From NCBI GenBank assembly GCA_019359395.1, contig JAHHHK010000006.1, forward strand, positions 186,001 through 250,000: a DNA stretch of 64,000 bases. Reading direction: 5' to 3'. This stretch comes from Komarekiella atlantica HA4396-MV6. Lineage in GTDB: Bacteria > Cyanobacteriota > Cyanobacteriia > Cyanobacteriales > Nostocaceae. Below the pieces are notes generated by a model. It made no database searches, was not told where the DNA came from, and saw nothing but the letters and a program-made list of their open reading frames with translations. The translations under genes and the position numbers were made by a program. Shown one piece after another: positions 1 to 7,407 of the stretch (its first letter is position 1; each line of letters opens with the position of its first letter).

Positions 1-68
1 AGAAACTTATCTGTTTACAGTTGATAATCTGATTAATGCAAGAGGTCTAATAAATAGCCCAAGACAGA

Positions 69-839
69 CTACCATTCCAGAATTGGCTGAGGAATAGTCT
101 TATCAGAATTATCTTTCTCCAATTCAGATACAAGTTTTATAAATCTTTTTTGCTCTTTCCTTGGTAAACTATCTAGTTTCTTGACAAATAGAGACTCGTA
201 TCGAGCCAACTCTTTTTTTAGATATTCAGGTGCTTTCTTTCCATAGAATTTAACAAACATGCGGTAGGTGTTGTAGTGGTTTTTATCCACATCATCTTTA
301 TAATCAGTAATATCATCATAAATATCAATAAGTACTTCTAAAGGCCACATAACATCAAAACACTTTTGATCAAAAGTCTTGTTAGCTACTTGTACTAAAA
401 TTCCGTGTAGAGCACGTATATCAGAAGTGCGTAGCTCAGTAGCTTTGATAATATCTTCATAAGTTACATCTTTCTGAGATATTAGCTGACTTTCTAATTC
501 AAAGTATTTTCCTAAATTTTCTAATTCTTGTTCAATTAACGGATGATACAAATTTCTTGTTTTCAGTACATCAACGATGATTTTGTGCTTTTGATTCCAG
601 GAGTTTTTAACTTCAGAAAATAATTCTTTTTCTTGAAGGGCTTCTACTGCTTCATCAACTTCGTATACTAAAGCTTCTACAAACCCTAGAACTGGATAAT
701 AAGCAAAAAAATCTTTATGTGAAAGCTCATATAGCGGAAAATAAAGTGATGTAATTAAATCTAAAATTCGGGCCGATTTGTGCATACCCCAATAAGAGAC
801 ATAGGGTCGCATAACAACATTGCTAGTTAAAGTGGTCAT
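69..839 (-). CDS. Isoprenoid-synthase-fold-like protein (class I type), last gene of the lipid cluster
   Basis: A 256-residue, largely helical soluble protein with no signal peptide. Residues about 173-190 read IDIYDDITDYKDDVDKN. This resembles the NSE/DTE metal-binding triad of class I terpene synthases, with Asp residues spaced 4 and 4 apart. An Arg in LRTSDIRAL about 35-40 residues upstream fits the diphosphate-sensing position. The first Asp-rich motif is weak (DEAVE near residue 62), so a canonical prenyl-diphosphate-ionising activity is not assured. The start is ATG at 837-839, with an AGAGGT-like ribosome site about 10 bases upstream. It lies 46 bp after the hybrid ACP gene and is the most distal gene of the co-oriented biosynthetic run. 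By position it may add or rearrange an isoprenoid unit, or it may be a non-catalytic relative. Family assignment rests on motif recognition only. Confidence 0.55.
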   Translation of the reverse strand: MTTLTSNVVMRPYVSYWGMHKSARILDLITSLYFPLYELSHKDFFAYYPVLGFVEALVYEVDEAVEALQEKELFSEVKNSWNQKHKIIVDVLKTRNLYHPLIEQELENLGKYFELESQLISQKDVTYEDIIKATELRTSDIRALHGILVQVANKTFDQKCFDVMWPLEVLIDIYDDITDYKDDVDKNHYNTYRMFVKFYGKKAPEYLKKELARYESLFVKKLDSLPRKEQKRFIKLVSELEKDNSDKTIPQPILEW

Positions 840-885
840 ATCTTATTTACCTCTTTTGGATAATAATCTAGTGGTGAGTTTATCT

Positions 886-1410
886 TCAATTAGCTAACTC
901 TACGTCAAGCTCAAGTTGTTGACTAATATAATCGATAGTCTGTTGTACCGTCAGAAGTTTTGTAGTCGCTTGATTAGAGATTTCAATATTGAATGTTTCC
1001 TCCAGAGCAACTATTAGTTCTAACGTATCTAAAGAATCCGCTCCTAAGTCTCTGGTAAAACTTGCGATGGGAGTAACTTTTTCTGGCTCAATTCCCAACT
1101 TTTCTACAACAATATTTTGGACTTTTTCAAAAACCTTTACCTTCTTCAACTGGTTAGACTGAGTTATTGTTTTAATTTCCTCCATGAGCTTAGCTAATTC
1201 TTTCAAGATCTTTAAAATACGCTGGTAGCGCGGAATATCTTCCTTATTTAAAGGAAAGCCGTTGCGAGCTTGCAGCCATTGCTTACAAATTTGATATCGA
1301 TAACAATCAATGCGAAAGTCTAAAACTTCTGGTGAGGCTGTGCATGGATTTTTATTACTTTGCTTATCTGTCAGAGGCTCACTAATTTTTAATAAAAAAG
1401 AGTTAGTCAT
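886..1410 (-). CDS. Acyl carrier protein with an N-terminal restriction-enzyme-tail-like segment
   Basis: 174 residues. The C-terminal 75 residues are a type II acyl carrier protein with the phosphopantetheine motif LGADSLDTLEL (Ser near residue 123), preceded by the usual helix I (VEKLGIEPEKV). The N-terminal 80 residues are not ACP. Residues about 32-78 (DFRIDCYRYQICKQWLQARN onward, to KLMEEI) resemble the short conserved tail at the C-terminus of many cyanobacterial type ISP/IIG restriction-methylases, with the pattern G-Y-Q-x-C-x-K-W-L-x-x-R...Y-x-x-I...L-M-x-E-I. No convincing Shine-Dalgarno precedes the ATG at 1410, so a shorter start giving a bare ACP cannot be excluded. It lies between amidinotransferase 1 and the isoprenoid-synthase-like gene. 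It probably carries an acyl or aminoacyl intermediate for one of them. Confidence 0.8.
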   Translation of the reverse strand: MTNSFLLKISEPLTDKQSNKNPCTASPEVLDFRIDCYRYQICKQWLQARNGFPLNKEDIPRYQRILKILKELAKLMEEIKTITQSNQLKKVKVFEKVQNIVVEKLGIEPEKVTPIASFTRDLGADSLDTLELIVALEETFNIEISNQATTKLLTVQQTIDYISQQLELDVELAN

Positions 1411-1459
1411 GGCTGATGAGGGAGGATTTTCAAATGTTTAAGTTGTTTTTACATCAGAT

Positions 1460-2623
1460 CTAAAAGTAGGATTGTAATGTGCCGCGACGCCTAATGTCTA
1501 AAGTTGCACAATGAAATGCACCTCCAAAGGGATTGAAGTGTAAAAAATTGCAAGGTATTGGTTTAAATCCCCAATCTTTTAAGGCTTGAATTGTTGGTTC
1601 TTGGGATTTTTCACATATTACTCGTTCTTCATCTAAAACCAAAACATTCATACTTAACCACATACTACAAAGAGCAGCAGTTTCACTGAATAAACCTCCT
1701 TTAACAATAACTGGTTCTGGTGCAACGAGTATGTCCCAAGATTTTAAAATTGATGGCAGTTTTTTAACGTCAATATACTTTGGATTAATCATGACTTTAC
1801 CTGGTGCAAGAGGCACAAATGTAGTGTCAATATGCATAGGTTGTTTTGAGCGTGTCTCAATAGTATGAACACGAAAATCATTTCCCAAATGACGTTGTAA
1901 CCAGTTTATTCCAGCTTCGTTAGTTACATTACTTTTAGTTACGAAAATATCTCTGCCACAGCGGACAAAATCGGCAGCGTCAAAAACAACTTCAGATTCG
2001 TTAATAACATAACGCATAAATTCTCCATCTTTTGGGACAGTATAATTTTTGTCATATAGAGAATCTAGTAGCAAAGGTCTAGGAGCAGAAGTCCATTTTG
2101 CGCCTTGCTCAAAATATTCCTTAAATAAAGGGTAATAAGCATGACGTTCAAAATAACGGCATCTCCAGGACATAGGTGCTTCAATAATTTCATTGCCTAT
2201 GACTAAAAAACAGTCTCTTGGGCAAGCTGAGCAGTTTCCTTTAGATTTCCAGTTAGGAGTAGAAAAAGTTCTACTATAGTCAGTAAAACTAGGACGCCTG
2301 ACCTTTACGCCTTCTGATTCGAGAATATGAATAAACTCATCTAATTCTTTTTGTGCTGGTGCAACTCCCCATCTTTTGGAAACTTTACTTCCACCAACAA
2401 AGGAAAGAAGATTATAAAGTTTCTTAGGAATTCCTCCTAATAAAGATATGTGTTTAGGTGGATGAATAGCACCCTCTAATCTACCAACAACAATTTCTTC
2501 TAAGGGATCCCATTCATTATATGTGTTAACAACTAAGCTATCTGTATTTGCGTTTTTAAATTCTTCCTTTTCGTAGCTTTTATTTTCAATTGCTATATTT
2601 GTTTGTAGACTACTGAGTTCCAT
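1460..2623 (-). CDS. Amidinotransferase 1 (glycine amidinotransferase family)
   Basis: An L-arginine:X amidinotransferase-like enzyme of the AGAT/StrB/CyrA/SxtG superfamily. All three catalytic elements are visible: Asp in FDAADF (about residue 213), His in MHIDTT (about 263), and the nucleophilic Cys in GGAFHCATLD (about 371). It also has the family segments EWDPLEEIVVG near the N-terminus and SWDILVAPEP. Family members move an amidino group from arginine to an amine. An open frame extends to a TTG at 2701, but ATG at 2621-2623 has GGAG about 9 bases upstream and is preferred. It differs in detail from the second copy at 14343-15491, so the two likely serve different acceptors. It lies downstream of the PfaC-like gene across a repeat-filled gap of about 460 bp. 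Confidence 0.93.
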   Translation of the reverse strand: MELSSLQTNIAIENKSYEKEEFKNANTDSLVVNTYNEWDPLEEIVVGRLEGAIHPPKHISLLGGIPKKLYNLLSFVGGSKVSKRWGVAPAQKELDEFIHILESEGVKVRRPSFTDYSRTFSTPNWKSKGNCSACPRDCFLVIGNEIIEAPMSWRCRYFERHAYYPLFKEYFEQGAKWTSAPRPLLLDSLYDKNYTVPKDGEFMRYVINESEVVFDAADFVRCGRDIFVTKSNVTNEAGINWLQRHLGNDFRVHTIETRSKQPMHIDTTFVPLAPGKVMINPKYIDVKKLPSILKSWDILVAPEPVIVKGGLFSETAALCSMWLSMNVLVLDEERVICEKSQEPTIQALKDWGFKPIPCNFLHFNPFGGAFHCATLDIRRRGTLQSYF

Positions 2624-2710
2624 AACTATCTGCTCCAAAATTTTTATTTTGCTTAATAATCCAGGACTTATAGCGGTTCTCGCATGAGTGAGGTACACCA
2701 AGAACTAATT

Positions 2711-3030
2711 AACCACAGAGAGAAGTCGGTAGCTTGCTTTCCTAGGGAACGCTACACGAACCCGCAGGGTGCGGCGACTTCCGCCGTAAAGCCCTTCGGG
2801 CATGGCTTCTCTACGAGACGCTTTGCGAACGCTTAGCGCGCAGCGTCTCTGAAAAGAGACTCTAGGCTTCAGTGTAAACACTGATAAATTTGTACCTTAG
2901 CTGACTAGGAAACGCTATATGAAAATCATGACAAAACGTAGACGCGGAGAGGCTTGCCGGAGGCTACCACAAAGAGCACATTCGCGGAGCGTCTGTCTAC
3001 GACACCAAAGCGAACGCAGAAAAGGAATAA
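2711..3030. repeat. Cluster of GC-rich dispersed palindromic repeats between amidinotransferase 1 and the PfaC-like gene
   Basis: This gap is built from short GC-rich words unlike the AT-rich surroundings: GGGAACGCTACACGAACCCG, CTTCTCTACGAGACGCT, GCGAACGC, GCGGAGCGTCTGTCTACGAC. The same family recurs at 34841-34950, 61065-61145 and, in-frame, inside the PfaC-like gene at 4486-4544. Such elements are common dispersed repeats in Nostoc genomes. The short plus-strand open frame across it (2919-3107) is not considered a gene. Confidence 0.75.
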
Positions 3031-3081
3031 GAATTTTAGAGAGTTCTTGTGTAAGCCCTATAATCTTTGCTGACAATGTTC

Positions 3082-6000
3082 CTAGTTTTGACGCTCTACA
3101 AGCTTGATGTATAAATCATCACAAATACCTATGATTCTGTCGTTATAGATAACTTCCGTTACGGCAATCAGGTAAGGTTCTTCTGCATTCACAAGTTCTT
3201 TAACTGTTACTCGGAATTGAACTTGATTTTTTTCCCTTTTTACTTCACCACGGAACTTAGTTGAGCTTTTTAGAGAGCTAAAAAATACAGGTTTACAGTT
3301 ATTAAACTTAGTATGTAAACCTAGATAGTACATGTAGAAAAACACAACTTGATAGCAGCCCTCTATCAACATTGTTCCTGGCATCACAGGATCATTTTTA
3401 AAGTGTGCGTTAAATACCCAATGCTCAGGGTCAATATCTACTTCACCTAAAACCTGCCCCAAACCCCACGCTCCCCCTTGAGGATCAACGTGTAAAATTC
3501 GATTAATCATCAGTAGTTTATCATTGGCAAGAGCGTAAGGCTTTTGCCGTTGATAGGCATCACCAAAGCAGATATTGAAATTCCCTTTTTGCAGAGCTTG
3601 AATATCTTCGTCGCTAAACTTGGTTTTATAGCATGTCAGAGGAGGTGAAAAATTTTGTTTGACAATAGTTTGTCCTGGGGAAGCAGTATAAGCGGGTAGT
3701 CCTTTGGAATTATTGATATCTGTGTCTGAAAAATAACCTGAATTGGCATTAAGTCTGACTAAGGGTCGATTTTTGTGATAACAGATATATTCGTATTGCA
3801 AGAGCAGATTGTTTTTGGCTTTTATCAGCTTATGGATATATACTTCCCCGCGTATCGTTTCACCTGGTGAGGGAAACTCATCTAGACATTCAGATTGGCA
3901 ACTTAAAGCTCTATAGCGTAATTGCCCCTCAAACATCATGTCACAGCCTATATAAGCCAGAGCCAGCAGCATTGCATGGGAAGCCTCTAAGATCATCAAT
4001 CCAGACAGGGTATTATGAGCCGCATAAAACGTATCTGGAGGAATATCGTATTCCCACTCGACCATGCATGGTTGCAACTTACCACGCTCAGCTGTCATCT
4101 TGGTGACTCTGCTGATGAACATAAAAGGAGGTGAAGGTGTTCTAGTACGTATAGGTCTTTTATCCATTTCTTGATAGTAAGCCCCTAGTACATTTGAGAT
4201 TTTTCCATCTACTATTTCTGTGATTTCTGCTAAATTCCAAATTATATTTTTGGGTTCATAAACTGGCTTGCTCTCGTCTGCTTGTATGGAAGTTGATATA
4301 GTTGCAGTAGTTTGATTTGGTGATGCGGTAGCAACAATGTCTAGAGCTAAATTTTCTGATTCAGCTTTATCTATATTGGTTGCCAAACTAGAACTAACTT
4401 TTTCATAAAATGCATCTTGAATTTGTAAGAACAAATTTTGTAATTTTGCATTCCATAAGTATTGTTTTTCTAGAATATTTTTTTTGCGATCTGCGCTAGC
4501 CTTCGGCAACGCCAAGGGCGAACGTAGCAGCGCTTCGCTATCGCGCATAATAGGCTGCATCCCCATCGAATAATTATCTGAAAAAGATCGGTCTGGCGTA
4601 AGCTTTATAACTTGAGGAATTTTTACAGTACTAAATTGTTTGATATTATCGTCACTCATAATAAGATCTCTCATTTTGGCACTACCGTTTAACAGGGTTT
4701 TGATCACCCCTTTTTTGCTTTCTGTTTGATGATCAACTTGGGGATTTTGCGGTATTTCCTGATAATCTCCTTCACCCAAAATGAAATGAGCATAGGAGTA
4801 ATCATTACTCATCATATTAATAGCCCCAAATCGCTTGTTTTGCTGACTGGATAACTGCCATGCTTGGACAGATTGCTGCGGAGAAATGCTTGGGATAAAG
4901 CGATGATAAAGGCATAGAGATGTTTTGATAATGCTTGCCATGCCTGATAGCACAAAGCTATTACCAATATTCTCTTTAACAGAACCCACATTTGTGTGCT
5001 CAAGAGAATACAGTGTATTCAAACCTACTTTTTCATCCTTATCTTGGGCAAATATTCCACTTTCATTCAATTCTATATAACCCACTTCGTTAGGGTTAAC
5101 CTCGGCTGTTGCTAAAGACTTTCGTGTTGCTTGCCACACGCAGTCAGATACAACTTCATTTCCATTTCCTTGAACAATTGCTAGCGACTCTATTGTGGCA
5201 TAAATCTTATCTTGAGATTTTTGTGCATCTTCTTTTCGCTTCAGGACGATCGCACCTGCACCTTCGCCAAATGTAAGTTGAGAATTAGGCTGATTAAGTT
5301 GTTTTTGCAATTCTACATTTTCCCAACTTGCTGCTTGATCGATAGCTCCTACTACCACAGCATCTACTGTGCCGAAGTCTAGTAAAAACTTGGCTATTTC
5401 AATTGCTTTATAAACAGAACTTTCTTGAGCTGATACTGTGAAAGCTGGCCCTGTAAAATCCCAGAGAGCTGCAATCCGACTAGCTACTAAATTTCCTATT
5501 CCTCCCGTTACTCCCTCTACATAAAGGCATGGTGACATACTATCTTTCAAGACAGATTCCAGTTGATTCACCTGGTCATCTGTTAATTGAATATTGAATT
5601 TCTGAAAACATTCCCGCAGATGCCAGGGCATGTTGAGCCTGGTAATATTGCGGTGAACTGTCAGATTCATTTCTGTAGCAATGATGACTGCTGTATTGTT
5701 ATTCTGATGTTGGGTGAAACCAGCATCACGCAAAGCTACATCAGCAACTTTCATCATGAACAGATGATCAAATAAGACAGATCCCACTTCTTTAGGAGGT
5801 ATTTTGAAAGCAATACAATCAAGATCAAACTTATCCAGATAGGCTGCTTTGGGTGGAGCTTCAGTTAATGTTTCTTCGGCTCCTGACCAGCGTTCAGGTG
5901 GCAAAGATTCCATCACTTCCCGACTCTCGTAAAGTGTCCTTGCAAAAGCTTCAAGCCCTTCGACAGCGCCAATATGTATGTGCATACCAACAATAGCTGG

Positions 6001-7401
6001 AATGCTTGGTTTACTCTGTTTTGGCTTGGGTACAAGTGAGGTCGGTTGAGTGGAAGTGGGACTATATTCTCTGAGAATTAAATGAGCATTTGTACCGCCG
6101 AAACCGAATGCATTTATCCCGGCTCTTTTAGGTTTATTTGTCTGCGGCCAGGGTGTATGCTCACAGACGATATTTGCAGAGGTTATTATTCCATTCTGAG
6201 TGGCGATCGCATTCTCAACGCCAATGGTAGCAGGGATTACCCCCTCTTTCATTGCCCAAATGACCTTAATCATGCTGGCCATAGCTGAAGCCGTCAGCAT
6301 GTGACCTGTATGAGCTTTGTTAGCTCCCAGCAATGGTATTTTATGCTTGGTTGCAAAGAATTCTTCTATGGAATTGAGTTCTGTCTGATCTCCTAAAGAA
6401 GTTCCAGTTGCATGGCATTCTATGTAATCTACTGGTTCCGACCCCTGATAAGCTCGTTTCAGCGCCAGATGTTGTCCCTTCATTGATGGACTCAAGATAT
6501 GTTTTCCGCCACCATCATTGGATAGACCGATATTTTCAATTACAGCATAGATGCGATCGCCATTTTTCTCTGCATCCGAGAGCCGCTTTAAGACAAATAT
6601 GCCTACTCCTTCGCCGATTTTAATACCTTCGGATGATTGATCGAAAGGAGCGCTATTTCCTTGGTCTGGAAAAGCATTCAGCACATTAAATCCGTGAATA
6701 ATATTCAGGCGTTCTGAACCGCAAACTGCACCAGCCAGCATCATATCTACCTGACCAGTATTCAGATAATAAGAAGCTAGTTCCATGACATACAATGAAC
6801 TCGAACAAGCAGAATCAAGTGCGTAGCGAATTCCTCCTAGCCCTAAACCGCTGCAAACAATACTAGCTGGTAAGCTAGCAGTGATAGCGTTATCAGGAGA
6901 AATATTTAGTCCTGATGTTGGGTCATTAAAATGAAAATCTTGATAGTTGAGAAGCTCTTTGACAAAGTACTCTAAAGTCTTTAAGTGCATTGACGAAAAA
7001 AGCTTGCTAGAGTGCTCTGTTGCAAAAGAGAGATTGCCTAGAATTAGTCCACTTTTGTTTAATACATCTTCATCATTAAGATAACCACTGTCTCTTAGAG
7101 CTTCTCTTGCTGCATATAAAGACCAGTGAAATATCCTATCTAGGGCAATTAGCTTTTCGGGATGAACTTTATAACCATAAGGGTCAAAGTTAAAATCCCG
7201 AATATAACCGTTTTTAGTGTAGCTAATCTTGTCTGGTATTCCCCGTTTTTGACTATGGTATATCGATGGAGATCTACCCATGTCTTCGACAGTTACTTCA
7301 GAAGTGACATCATTACCACTCATTAACATCTGCCAGAACTCTTCAGGGCTTTCTGCTCCGGGAAATAAGCAACCAATTCCAACAATGGCAATCTCGTTCA
7401 T
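3082..7401 (-). CDS. PfaC-like iterative synthase subunit: KS - chain length factor - DH - DH
   Basis: 1439 residues. An N-terminal ketosynthase (about 1-450) has DSACSSSL (Cys near 197), HATGTSLGD and KAHTGH, so it looks active. A second KS-like domain (about 470-900) has AQESS where the active Cys would be (near residue 657). This Cys-to-Gln change is the hallmark of a chain length factor. After a low-complexity linker come two hotdog dehydratase-like domains. The first, around 1127, has AHNTLSG, a degenerate version of the motif. The second, around 1330, has AHFKNDPVMPGT, the canonical FabA-like motif. This KS-CLF-DH-DH order is that of PfaC in polyunsaturated fatty acid synthases and of related secondary-lipid and zeamine-type synthases. 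ATG at 7401 is preceded by AAGGAG and lies 6 bp after the KR-DH stop, indicating coupled translation. The linker carries a repeat-derived insertion (4486-4544). Confidence 0.93.
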   Translation of the reverse strand: MNEIAIVGIGCLFPGAESPEEFWQMLMSGNDVTSEVTVEDMGRSPSIYHSQKRGIPDKISYTKNGYIRDFNFDPYGYKVHPEKLIALDRIFHWSLYAAREALRDSGYLNDEDVLNKSGLILGNLSFATEHSSKLFSSMHLKTLEYFVKELLNYQDFHFNDPTSGLNISPDNAITASLPASIVCSGLGLGGIRYALDSACSSSLYVMELASYYLNTGQVDMMLAGAVCGSERLNIIHGFNVLNAFPDQGNSAPFDQSSEGIKIGEGVGIFVLKRLSDAEKNGDRIYAVIENIGLSNDGGGKHILSPSMKGQHLALKRAYQGSEPVDYIECHATGTSLGDQTELNSIEEFFATKHKIPLLGANKAHTGHMLTASAMASMIKVIWAMKEGVIPATIGVENAIATQNGIITSANIVCEHTPWPQTNKPKRAGINAFGFGGTNAHLILREYSPTSTQPTSLVPKPKQSKPSIPAIVGMHIHIGAVEGLEAFARTLYESREVMESLPPERWSGAEETLTEAPPKAAYLDKFDLDCIAFKIPPKEVGSVLFDHLFMMKVADVALRDAGFTQHQNNNTAVIIATEMNLTVHRNITRLNMPWHLRECFQKFNIQLTDDQVNQLESVLKDSMSPCLYVEGVTGGIGNLVASRIAALWDFTGPAFTVSAQESSVYKAIEIAKFLLDFGTVDAVVVGAIDQAASWENVELQKQLNQPNSQLTFGEGAGAIVLKRKEDAQKSQDKIYATIESLAIVQGNGNEVVSDCVWQATRKSLATAEVNPNEVGYIELNESGIFAQDKDEKVGLNTLYSLEHTNVGSVKENIGNSFVLSGMASIIKTSLCLYHRFIPSISPQQSVQAWQLSSQQNKRFGAINMMSNDYSYAHFILGEGDYQEIPQNPQVDHQTESKKGVIKTLLNGSAKMRDLIMSDDNIKQFSTVKIPQVIKLTPDRSFSDNYSMGMQPIMRDSEALLRSPLALPKASADRKKNILEKQYLWNAKLQNLFLQIQDAFYEKVSSSLATNIDKAESENLALDIVATASPNQTTATISTSIQADESKPVYEPKNIIWNLAEITEIVDGKISNVLGAYYQEMDKRPIRTRTPSPPFMFISRVTKMTAERGKLQPCMVEWEYDIPPDTFYAAHNTLSGLMILEASHAMLLALAYIGCDMMFEGQLRYRALSCQSECLDEFPSPGETIRGEVYIHKLIKAKNNLLLQYEYICYHKNRPLVRLNANSGYFSDTDINNSKGLPAYTASPGQTIVKQNFSPPLTCYKTKFSDEDIQALQKGNFNICFGDAYQRQKPYALANDKLLMINRILHVDPQGGAWGLGQVLGEVDIDPEHWVFNAHFKNDPVMPGTMLIEGCYQVVFFYMYYLGLHTKFNNCKPVFFSSLKSSTKFRGEVKREKNQVQFRVTVKELVNAEEPYLIAVTEVIYNDRIIGICDDLYIKLVERQN
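4486..4544. repeat. Dispersed palindromic repeat inserted in-frame in the PfaC-like linker
   Basis: The segment contains GCGATCTGCGCTAGCCTTCG, GCCAAGGGCGAACGTAGC and CGCTTCGCTATCGC. It is GC-rich within an AT-rich gene and matches the vocabulary of the intergenic repeats at 2711-3030 and 34841-34950 (for example CGTTCGCCTTTGGCG). Read in the gene's frame it encodes about 20 residues (RDSEALLRSPLALPKASADR) between the CLF and the first DH, a position that tolerates insertion. Confidence 0.7.
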
Positions 7402-7407
7402 TTCAGC

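Noticed and set aside
2919-3107. Small plus-strand gene.
   Set aside because: It lies across dispersed palindromic repeats and overlaps the 3' end of the PfaC-like gene; no homology signs.
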